Source: an uncultured Eubacteriales bacterium (lineage in GTDB: Bacteria > Bacillota_A > Clostridia > Christensenellales > Aristaeellaceae). From it: DNA of 9,241 nucleotides. Positions 1 through 5,838 of the stretch are shown here, piece by piece (position 1 is the stretch's first letter; the number at the start of each line of letters is the position of its first letter). The DNA lies in assembly GCA_902803675.1 (NCBI GenBank), contig CADCQZ010000224.1:1-9241 (forward strand). Direction: 5' to 3'. Below the pieces are notes generated by a model that saw nothing but the letters and a program-made list of their open reading frames with translations, ran no database searches and was not told the origin of the DNA. A program made the translations under genes and the position numbers.

Positions 1-817
1 CCGCCAGCGTTTCGATGGTCAGGTCGTACAGGTCCGGTGTTTCCGGCGACCACAGGCGCAGACCGAACACCGTTTCGTCGTGCCGGATGAAGAGCTCCGC
101 CCGGACCACGTCATCCCCCAGGGTATCGACCTCCACGGTGCCCGCCGGCTGCCCCCTAAAGGACGCCGTCAGGCGCACCGATACGTTTTTCGCCGCCCGG
201 TCCAGGGTGATCTCGGCCTTCAGGGATCTCGTCTCCGGGCAGGGCGTGAGGCGGAAGTCCGCCGGATAAGTCTCGCCCACGGCCTCCAGCCACACGCTCT
301 GCCAGATGCCCGTGACCGGGGTATACCAGCAGGCGAAGGGCTCGGGGCGCCAGCTCTGTTTGCCCCGGGGCTTGTCCTGCTCCGGGCCGTCCTCGCAGCG
401 CACCGCCAAAGTATAGGTCTTCCCGGGAGCCGTCAGGTCCGTCAGGTCGAAGGTGAAGGGGGTATAGCCGCCCTCGTGGCTGCCCAGGTACTGCCCGGAG
501 AGCCACACGCGGGTCGTATGATCCGCGGCGCCGAAATGGAGCAGCACCCTTTTCCCGCGCATCTCCTCGGGCACGGTGATCTCCCGGGCATACCACACCA
601 CGCCGCAGGGGGCCTGTTCCCCCACGCCGGAGAGCGGCGCCTCATAAGGGAAGGGCACCCGGATGGTCAGGGGAAAGTCCGTTTTTTCCTGCCAGCGCTC
701 TTTGATGCCCGCGTCCTCCCGGTCGAATCGAAAGCGCCAGGGCCCGTCGAGGCTCCGCCAGTTCTCCCGCACCCGGTCCGGCCGGGGATGGGTCTCACGA
801 ATGCCGTTTATATCCAT
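1..817 (-). CDS. Glycoside hydrolase family 2 protein (beta-galactosidase/beta-glucuronidase-like), N-terminal part, truncated by window edge
   Basis: The frame runs open from an ATG at 817 to the left edge, giving 272 residues of an enzyme whose family hydrolyses terminal beta-linked sugars. Residues about 17-180 look like the GH2 sugar-binding jelly-roll: an early LDGPWRFRFD stretch (23-32), then GVVWYAREITVP (72-83), WLSGQYLGSHEGGYTPF (105-121) and the diagnostic GKQSWRPEPFACWY (152-165) followed by TGIWQSVWLE (169-178). Residues from about 183 start the GH2 Ig-like beta-sandwich. The TIM barrel with the catalytic glutamates lies outside the window, so substrate and activity cannot be judged. 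The start is set by GGGAGG at 824-829, six bases upstream of the ATG. There is no signal peptide, so the enzyme is probably cytoplasmic and acts on imported oligosaccharides (inference). It is divergent from the padR operon. Confidence 0.93.
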   Translation of the reverse strand, partial: MDINGIRETHPRPDRVRENWRSLDGPWRFRFDREDAGIKERWQEKTDFPLTIRVPFPYEAPLSGVGEQAPCGVVWYAREITVPEEMRGKRVLLHFGAADHTTRVWLSGQYLGSHEGGYTPFTFDLTDLTAPGKTYTLAVRCEDGPEQDKPRGKQSWRPEPFACWYTPVTGIWQSVWLEAVGETYPADFRLTPCPETRSLKAEITLDRAAKNVSVRLTASFRGQPAGTVEVDTLGDDVVRAELFIRHDETVFGLRLWSPETPDLYDLTIETLA

Positions 818-859
818 AGTTTACCTCCCGGGTTTTATGGTTTGCTCGTTCATATGCCC

Positions 860-888
860 ATCATACCCCATGAGCCGCTGAAAGTACA
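860..888 (-). promoter_or_regulatory. Possible promoter for the GH2 gene
   Basis: On the minus strand a good -10 (TATGAT, 860-865) lies about 43 bases upstream of the GH2 start codon. The matching -35 at 17-bp spacing (TGTACT, 883-888) is poor, with three of six consensus bases. A weak -35 would fit an activator-dependent sugar-use gene, but that is inference. I see no clear catabolite-repression (cre) site between 818 and 900. Confidence 0.3.
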
Positions 889-936
889 GGATATTTTCGT
901 GCCCGGTGTCGAAGAAAAGAATTTTCCTGAAAGGTA

Positions 937-965
937 TTGACAACTATATCGGTCATCGATATAAT
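937..965 (+). promoter_or_regulatory. Consensus sigma-A promoter of the padR operon
   Basis: TTGACA at 937-942 and TATAAT at 960-965 are both exact consensus hexamers with an optimal 17-bp spacer. Transcription should start near 972, about 49 bases before the padR ATG. Such a strong core promoter next to palindromic sites suggests the operon is controlled by repression rather than activation. Confidence 0.88.
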
Positions 966-1007
966 AGCATCACGATATATCGATGGGCGATATATCGGAT
1001 CACGATA
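945..1007 (+). promoter_or_regulatory. Array of palindromic operator-like sites, probably bound by the PadR protein
   Basis: Three elements overlap the promoter and leader. The first is TATATCG (945-951), a 5-base gap and CGATATA (957-963), which covers the spacer and most of the -10. The second and third are two copies of the perfect palindrome CGATATATCG at 973-982 and 988-997. An ATCACGATA direct repeat sits at 969-977 and 999-1007, exactly 30 bp apart. CGATA cores start at 957, 973, 988 and 1003, so they recur every 15-16 bp. Binding here would block RNA polymerase. PadR family members commonly autorepress through AT-rich dyads near their own promoter; assignment to this PadR is inference from position. 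Confidence 0.72.
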
Positions 1008-1020
1008 AGGAGGCGGACGT

Positions 1021-1335
1021 ATGGCGGACAATCCGGCGCTGACGGAAGCGACTTACTACATCCTCCTGTCCCTCATCAAGCCCCAGCACGGCTACGGCAT
1101 CATGCTCAGGACGGAGGAACTGAGCCGCGGCCGGGTGCGCCTGGCGGCGGGGACGCTCTACGGCGCGCTCAACGCGCTGTGCGACAAGGGATGGATCCTC
1201 CTTTTGCCGGTGGAGGACGGGAGCCGCAGGAAGGAATACTGCCTGACGGACCTGGGCCGGGACGTGCTGACCCGGGAGATCGCGCGGCTGCGGGAACTGG
1301 CGGACAACGGAGAGAGGATACTGAAAGGGGAATGA
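1021..1335 (+). CDS. PadR family transcriptional regulator (short, single-domain type)
   Basis: This 104-residue protein matches the compact PadR winged-helix subfamily. Residues 7-28 (LTEATYYILLSLI then HGYGIM) form the first helices. LAAGTLYGALNAL (41-53) is the recognition-helix region with the signature GTLY. KEYCLTDLGRDVL (71-83) is the beta-wing and its C-terminal YxLTxxG motif, and the last 20 residues form a short dimerisation helix. The start is fixed by AAGGAGG at 1007-1013, seven bases upstream. It is first in a three-gene operon; its stop overlaps an ATG of the next frame (ATGA at 1332-1335). In related Bacillota a PadR repressor is commonly paired with a DUF2812 gene as here. The inducing signal is unknown. 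The palindrome array directly upstream suggests autoregulation. Confidence 0.95.
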   Translation: MADNPALTEATYYILLSLIKPQHGYGIMLRTEELSRGRVRLAAGTLYGALNALCDKGWILLLPVEDGSRRKEYCLTDLGRDVLTREIARLRELADNGERILKGE

Positions 1336-1337
1336 CG

Positions 1338-1841
1338 ATGGAGACCAGGACGATACGCAAATGGTTCTTCGTGTGGGATTTCGAGAAAGAGGAAGCCTGG
1401 CTGAACTCCATGGCCATGAACGGCTGGGTGCTGGACGGCGTGGGGTTTTGCAGCTACCGGTTCGTGAAATGCGAGCCCGGGGAGTACTTCATCCGCACGG
1501 AGATGCGGCCCTTCGATGAGGACTACGTCCGCTTCATGGAGGACACGGGCGCCCGGTACGTGGGCCGGATGATGATGTGGATATATTTCCGCAAAAAAGC
1601 GGAAGACGGGCCCTTCGACCTGTGGTCCGACATCGATTCGAAAGTGAGCCACCTGAACAGGATCGGCAGGCTGCTGACGGTGGTGGGCGGGATGAACCTG
1701 GCCATTGGCCTGGTGAACGTGCTCGGCCCCTCACGCCTGGGCTGGATCAACCTTCTGTGTGCCACCTTCCTCATGTATGCCCTGGGCCGCATCCACGGCA
1801 AAAAAGAGGCGCTGGAAAAGGAGCGCCTCCTGCACGAGTGA
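1338..1841 (+). CDS. DUF2812 domain-containing membrane protein
   Basis: The 167-residue product has the DUF2812 pattern. It opens with RKWFFVWDFEKEEAWLN (7-23), then GWVLDGVGFCSYRF (29-42) and EPGEYFIRTEM (46-56). A YVRFMEDTGARYVGR stretch (63-77), WIYFRKK (81-87) and GPFDLWSDIDSK (91-102) follow. Two hydrophobic segments, about 111-130 and 135-150, are likely membrane helices with a short turn between them, and a charged tail ends the protein. The start at 1338 was chosen because AGGGG at 1326-1330 is seven bases away; an ATG at 1332 that overlaps the padR stop lies only one base from that site. The molecular function of the family is not established. Its place directly after a PadR repressor suggests the membrane output of the same switch, perhaps a stress response (inference). 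Confidence 0.92.
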   Translation: METRTIRKWFFVWDFEKEEAWLNSMAMNGWVLDGVGFCSYRFVKCEPGEYFIRTEMRPFDEDYVRFMEDTGARYVGRMMMWIYFRKKAEDGPFDLWSDIDSKVSHLNRIGRLLTVVGGMNLAIGLVNVLGPSRLGWINLLCATFLMYALGRIHGKKEALEKERLLHE

Positions 1842-1885
1842 GCGGATGAGATCTCGCGAGTGAAAAAAAGGAAAGGACGAAAAAG

Positions 1886-2149
1886 ATGGACACGTTTATC
1901 GATTTTATGGGCGCGGCGCTTCCCTGGATCGCCATAGGGATCCTGCTTGCCGTGATCGCCGTCAGGGACAGCGGACGCAAAAAGGACAAAGAGAAAAAAG
2001 AGGACCGGGGCACCGAAGGGATGGCCCTCGGGATGTGCCTGGGCGTGGCGGTCGCTTCGGCGATCCATGTCAACATCGGTCTCGGGATGATCGCCGGGAT
2101 GGTCCTGGGCCTTTTCGTCGGATCGACGGTCGAAAAAAAGGAAGACTGA
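1886..2149 (+). CDS. Small Gly-rich membrane protein of unknown function
   Basis: This encodes 87 residues with no family I recognise. Residues 6-27 form a hydrophobic helix. Residues 28-43 are a very charged Lys/Asp/Glu/Arg loop. Residues 45-80 are hydrophobic and rich in small residues, with glycines spaced as in helix-packing GxxxG motifs (GMALGMCLG at 45-53 and GLGMIAGMVLGLFVG at 65-79), and could form one long or two short helices. The end is EKKED. A GGAAAGGA site at 1870-1877 precedes the ATG by eight bases. It follows the DUF2812 gene by 44 bases with no terminator between, so it is probably the last gene of the padR operon. Glycine zippers favour oligomerising membrane helices, so it may assemble with itself or the DUF2812 protein (inference). 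Confidence 0.8.
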   Translation: MDTFIDFMGAALPWIAIGILLAVIAVRDSGRKKDKEKKEDRGTEGMALGMCLGVAVASAIHVNIGLGMIAGMVLGLFVGSTVEKKED

Positions 2150-2158
2150 CGACCCCGC

Positions 2159-2203
2159 AAAAAAACGGCTGCCGCGGAACGCTCCGCGGCAGCCCGTTTT
2201 TTT
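2159..2203. terminator. Bidirectional intrinsic terminator between convergent genes
   Basis: A perfect 12-bp stem (GGCTGCCGCGGA at 2167-2178 and its complement at 2183-2194) closes a four-base loop. Seven A's (2159-2165) precede it and seven T's (2197-2203) follow, so it works in both directions. It ends the padR operon (stop at 2149) and the M16 peptidase gene (stop at 2231-2233). Confidence 0.95.
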
Positions 2204-2230
2204 GTGCCGGTATGTTTGCTAAGCTTTTCG

Positions 2231-5200
2231 TTACTGCGCCAGGAAGGCCAGCATGTAGGCCAGCTCCCCGCGGGTGATGGGTTCTTCCGCGGCGAGAGCG
2301 CCGTCCCGGGTGGGCAGCAGCTCGCAGGCCGCCAGCAGCACGGTCATCTCGGGCGCGCCCTCCTTGTCGGGATACTCCGCGGCCTCGGCGGCGGCGTAGT
2401 CCTCATCCTCGAAGGTGAGCACCAGGGCGATGCTGTCGCAGGCCTGGGCGCGGGTCATGCTCTCTTCCGCCACGGCCGCGGGATCCAGGTAGCCGTACTG
2501 CTGCAGCAGGGGCACGGCGTCCGCGCCGCTCACCCCGGCCGCGCCCATCAGGGCCGCCAGGCCCGCGGCGTAATCGCCCCAGGTGGCGCTCTCGTCCACA
2601 CCGAAGGCGGTGTCAGTCAGGGGCGCCATCAGGCCCGCGGCCACCACCGTGTCCACTTCCTCCTTGAAGGGATGGTCTTCCGGCAGGTCCTCAAAGCCCG
2701 CGGCCTCGGCGGCGGCGAAGGGATCGATCACCGCGGCGTACAGGTCCGCGTTCTCGCTGATCGCGGCGGCGCCGCCGGCGGTGGCGATATAGCCTTCCTC
2801 CATCAGCTTCTGATACAGATCGGCGTAGCCGTGCAGGCTCTCCACGGTGAGCCCCTTGAGAGAGCGCATGTACTCGATCTTGCTCTCCTGGCTCTCGTCA
2901 TAGTCCAGTTCCGTCAGGATGGCGGAAGCCGCGCCGGTGAGCTCGCCGGAGGACTGGGCGTAATAGCTGTAGGCGGACAGGATATAGCCGTTCAGGGTCT
3001 CCTGGTCCACGTCCAGGGCGGCGATCACCGCGGGCAGGCCCTTGTACACCTCAAAGGTGTTGGCCACGTTGGGGTCACGGTAGGTGTAGAGCAGCAGGCC
3101 CTTGTCCATGGCCTGGGTGTACGCGCCGTAAGCGCCGTATTCGTCCCTCAGCACGGGCATCAGGTACACGTCGGTGAGCAGATTGGTCACCGCGTCCATG
3201 GCGCCGATATACCCGTCGGCCCCGAGCTTCTCCCAGGGCGCGAAGACCACGTTGTACTGTACATTGCCGCCCACGATCAGGCCCTCGGCCTTTTCGGCTC
3301 TCGGGAACTCAAGGGCCTGCTTCTCCATGGGCTTTTCCTCAAGACGGCCGAAGAAGGCCGCGGCGGCTTTCTCGAAAGCGGGAAGGCTGCTCTCGCCGCC
3401 GGCGAAGGCGGAGACGGCGCCGCTGCGGTTGAGGAAGCGCGCCTGGATCTCCCTGAGCTTCTCCGCCACCGGGGCGGGATCCGCCTGGAGCTGAGCTTCC
3501 ACGGCGGCCAGGAAGTCGTAGTACTCCAGATAGTTCATATAGGAATAGGCGGCGTAGGTATCGTCGTCACGGCCCATGCCGCGGTAGACCAGGATGTTCA
3601 TGGCGCTGCCGGTGATCGAGGACCGCAGGGCCGCCTTCTGGCCGGACACCTCGGCGTTAAGGTTCTCCAGATCGTTGAAATCGGTGTCGAACAGGATCTC
3701 GTACATCAGGTCATAGCCCGCCGCCAGGTCGTCATCCAGGGCGGTGAAGGCGAAGCGGACGTAGGGGTGCAGGCCGTCCTCGGCGGTGAGCAGGGAGGGC
3801 CGGATCACGCCGTTGTACAGGTAACGGATCTCCAGGTCTTTGAGCTGGGCGCGGGTGTGGGCGGAGGTGTTCAGGGAGCCGATCAGGTCGGTGTACAGTT
3901 TCACCCACAAGAGCTCCTCGGCGGTGAAGCCCTGGGCGTCCAGAAGGCCCATGGCGGTGCCCACGCCGTCCACGTTGGCCTGGGCCCACATGGTGCGCAG
4001 GCCGTCTTTCACTTCATCGGTCACGGTGTAGATGCGGGCTTCCTCGGGCAGGCTGGCCAGGGTGACCGCCTGCAGCTGGCTCACCAGCGCCAGGGTGGTC
4101 TCGTCCGCCTCGTCCTTTTCGCCGTCATCCCCGGGCAGCGCCTGGGCGATCAGGGCGGCGGTCTCTTCTTCGGTCAGGGAAGCCTTCACGGCGGCCAGGC
4201 GTTCCGCTTCCGCGGCGGCCTTTTCCTCCGCCAGGCCGGGCACCATGTAGGTGGTGGCCAGGGCCGTGCGCTTCGGGGAGATCAGCAGGCGCTCCACCGC
4301 CTCGGTGTAGCGGCCCTGCTCGTTGAAGCTTTCGAACAGGTACTGGTTCGCCAGCATCTTCTCATAGCCGTGCACGTCCCCGTCCAGGGCCCAGTAGGAG
4401 GCGACGCTGCTGAGCATGTCTACGCCCACGGAGCTGCTCTCGGTGACCATGCTCTGGCTGATGAGGGTGTTGGCCATCAGGGCGTCCACGCTGGCACTGT
4501 CGAAGCCCTCTTCCTTCACGACGGCCAGGCCCTCGTCCACGGCGGCCCTGAAGGTCTCGGCTTCCTCCCGGTCCAGATTGGAAGCGTAGAAGATCACGGT
4601 GATGTCGCTGGTGGTGTCGTCCACGTAGCAGCCGGCCTTGGCGGCGGGCAGCTTTTCACGGATCTTGTTCATCACCGCGGAGGAATCCACGCTCATCAGG
4701 GTGGTGAGCAGGTCCAGGGTGACCAGGTCCTCTTCCGTGGCGCCGTCGCAGTAGATGGCGTAATAGGTCTGGGCCTGCTTGGAGGGATCGGCGCCCGCGT
4801 CCCCGGGGAAGGGGAATTCCGCCGTGACGCTCTCGGTGAGGGGGGTGAACGCTCCGTCATCGATCACGATCTCCCGGCGCTCGTAGGCGGAGAAATACCC
4901 GTCCAGCAGGTCCAGGAACGCGTCCTTGTCGGCGATGTCGCCGTAGATCAGGGTCAGGGAGTTGGAGGGATGATAGTACTTCTCGTGGTAGTTCTTCAGG
5001 TCATCCCAGGTCATGTTGATGATCTCTTCCGGGATGCCGCCGTGCACGTTGCCGCAGGTGCTGCCGGGATAGATGGTCTTCAGTGCGTTGAACATGGCCG
5101 CGCGGTCCAGGTCGTAAGCGCCCTTCATCTCGCTGTAGACCGTGCCCTCGATAGTCAGGGGCGCGTCCTCGGTGTCCATGCGGTAGCGCCAGGCCTCCTG

Positions 5201-5692
5201 GCGGAACAGGCTCTCGTCCTTGAGCACCAGGGGATTGAAGCAGGAGTCGGTGTAGAAATCGGCGTACCGGAGCAGCTGCTCCTCACTGAGGCTGGCCACG
5301 GGATAGAAGGTCATGTAATTGGCCGTGGAAGCGTTCATGTAGGTGTTGTAGGTCTGGTAGCTCAGGTTGAAGAACAGGTCCTTGGACGGGTACTTCTCGC
5401 TCCCGCCCAGGGTGGCGTGCTCGAACACGTGGCTGACGCCCATGTCCGTTTCCGCGGGGGTGCGGAACGCCATCTGGAACACCCGGTTCAGGTCATCGTT
5501 GATGATGAACATGACCTGGGCGCCGGTCTTCACGTGCTCGTAGAGATAGGTCTTGCCGTTCACCAGATCGAAGGTGCTCTCCTCCGTCAGGGTGAACTTG
5601 CCTTCCGCGGCCCCCTCGCCCAGGACGCTGACGGGCATCGCCGCCGTCAGGATGAGGACGATCGCCAGGAACACAGCTGCCGTTTTGCGCAT
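2231..5692 (-). CDS. Secreted M16C (presequence-protease-like) zinc metallopeptidase with degenerate C-terminal SLH repeats
   Basis: The 1153-residue product starts with a signal peptide (basic MRK, hydrophobic core, cleavage near residue 25). The inverted zinc motif HVFEH is at 88-92. The third zinc ligand is likely E188 (VYSEMKGAY), 96 residues on, as in PreP-type M16C enzymes. The C-terminal half keeps the Arg and Tyr expected to bind substrate (R849 and Y855 in RDEYGAYGAY, the six-residue spacing of PreP) and a YRDPN motif at 871-875. Such enzymes digest unfolded peptides in a two-halved chamber. M16C proteins usually end near 970-1000 residues; here about 150 more (1005-1153) resemble three SLH repeats, including MTRAQ (1079-1083) and ITRGE (1139-1143). 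This suggests attachment to the cell-wall surface (inference). The start is supported by GGAGG at 5703-5707. A terminator and promoter separate it from the MATE gene. The gene uses no TTA, CTA or TCA codon. Confidence 0.93.
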   Translation of the reverse strand: MRKTAAVFLAIVLILTAAMPVSVLGEGAAEGKFTLTEESTFDLVNGKTYLYEHVKTGAQVMFIINDDLNRVFQMAFRTPAETDMGVSHVFEHATLGGSEKYPSKDLFFNLSYQTYNTYMNASTANYMTFYPVASLSEEQLLRYADFYTDSCFNPLVLKDESLFRQEAWRYRMDTEDAPLTIEGTVYSEMKGAYDLDRAAMFNALKTIYPGSTCGNVHGGIPEEIINMTWDDLKNYHEKYYHPSNSLTLIYGDIADKDAFLDLLDGYFSAYERREIVIDDGAFTPLTESVTAEFPFPGDAGADPSKQAQTYYAIYCDGATEEDLVTLDLLTTLMSVDSSAVMNKIREKLPAAKAGCYVDDTTSDITVIFYASNLDREEAETFRAAVDEGLAVVKEEGFDSASVDALMANTLISQSMVTESSSVGVDMLSSVASYWALDGDVHGYEKMLANQYLFESFNEQGRYTEAVERLLISPKRTALATTYMVPGLAEEKAAAEAERLAAVKASLTEEETAALIAQALPGDDGEKDEADETTLALVSQLQAVTLASLPEEARIYTVTDEVKDGLRTMWAQANVDGVGTAMGLLDAQGFTAEELLWVKLYTDLIGSLNTSAHTRAQLKDLEIRYLYNGVIRPSLLTAEDGLHPYVRFAFTALDDDLAAGYDLMYEILFDTDFNDLENLNAEVSGQKAALRSSITGSAMNILVYRGMGRDDDTYAAYSYMNYLEYYDFLAAVEAQLQADPAPVAEKLREIQARFLNRSGAVSAFAGGESSLPAFEKAAAAFFGRLEEKPMEKQALEFPRAEKAEGLIVGGNVQYNVVFAPWEKLGADGYIGAMDAVTNLLTDVYLMPVLRDEYGAYGAYTQAMDKGLLLYTYRDPNVANTFEVYKGLPAVIAALDVDQETLNGYILSAYSYYAQSSGELTGAASAILTELDYDESQESKIEYMRSLKGLTVESLHGYADLYQKLMEEGYIATAGGAAAISENADLYAAVIDPFAAAEAAGFEDLPEDHPFKEEVDTVVAAGLMAPLTDTAFGVDESATWGDYAAGLAALMGAAGVSGADAVPLLQQYGYLDPAAVAEESMTRAQACDSIALVLTFEDEDYAAAEAAEYPDKEGAPEMTVLLAACELLPTRDGALAAEEPITRGELAYMLAFLAQ

Positions 5693-5708
5693 GTCAAAAG
5701 CTCCTCCT

Positions 5709-5733
5709 TATGATACTATGATACCGGTATGAT
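5709..5733. repeat. Tandem TATGATAC repeat and ATACCGGTAT palindrome in the M16 leader
   Basis: TATGATAC occurs twice in tandem (5709-5716 and 5717-5724) and a third TATGATA-like copy begins near 5728. The perfect palindrome ATACCGGTAT (5721-5730) overlaps the array. It sits directly upstream of the M16 ribosome binding site, inside the predicted leader. It could be an operator or chance low complexity. Confidence 0.45.
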
Positions 5734-5738
5734 AAAGA

Positions 5739-5755
5739 CCGGGTCGGTGACCCGG
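5739..5755 (-). promoter_or_regulatory. Leader hairpin of the M16 peptidase transcript
   Basis: CCGGGTC (5739-5745) and GACCCGG (5749-5755) form a seven-bp GC-rich stem with a three-base loop, about 50 bases upstream of the start codon. No T tract follows on the minus strand, so it is not a terminator. A role in transcript stability or protein binding is possible but unproven. Confidence 0.4.
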
Positions 5756-5771
5756 CCTTCCGCCTGCCAAG

Positions 5772-5799
5772 TGTATAAAAAACGCGCCCGCTTTGTCAA
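5772..5799 (-). promoter_or_regulatory. Possible promoter of the M16 peptidase gene, overlapping the MATE terminator
   Basis: On the minus strand TTGACA (5794-5799, exact consensus) is 16 bp from TATACA (5772-5777, four of six consensus bases). The -35 lies in the loop of the terminator hairpin that ends the MATE gene, and the -10 abuts its T tract. Transcription would start near 5765, leaving a leader of about 73 bases. The intervening terminator makes a separate promoter necessary, which supports the call. Confidence 0.55.
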
Positions 5800-5810
5800 G
5801 GCCGGGCGCG
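5777..5810 (-). terminator. Intrinsic terminator of the MATE gene
   Basis: On the minus strand an eight-bp all-GC stem (CGCGCCCG at 5803-5810, pairing with 5783-5790) encloses a 12-base loop. It is followed by six T's (5777-5782), 28 bases after the MATE stop codon. It should separate MATE transcription from the M16 gene. Confidence 0.88.
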
Positions 5811-5838
5811 CTTTTGTCCACTAAAAAATCAGGGATGA

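Noticed and set aside
80..940. Plus-strand open frame opposite the GH2 gene
   Set aside because: The minus strand carries clear GH2 sugar-binding signatures and a ribosome binding site; the plus-strand product is Pro/His/Arg/Gly-rich with no recognisable domain.
906..1841. Long plus-strand frame reading through the promoter and padR into DUF2812
   Set aside because: Its first part reads padR out of frame and covers the promoter and operator. Only the part from 1338 is a real gene, with its own ribosome binding site.
1848..1860. Overlapping palindromes GAGATCTC and CTCGCGAG between DUF2812 and the small membrane protein gene
   Set aside because: They are short and cannot form two stable hairpins together, and there is no T tract. 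Probably chance, so not called as a terminator or processing site.
2204..5713. Stop-free plus-strand frame of 1169 codons opposite the M16 peptidase
   Set aside because: It is in codon register with the real gene, which contains no TTA, CTA or TCA codon, so its complement has no stop. The translation is a low-complexity Gly/Val/His/Gln-rich string with no family features, and the minus strand has a signal peptide and zinc motif.
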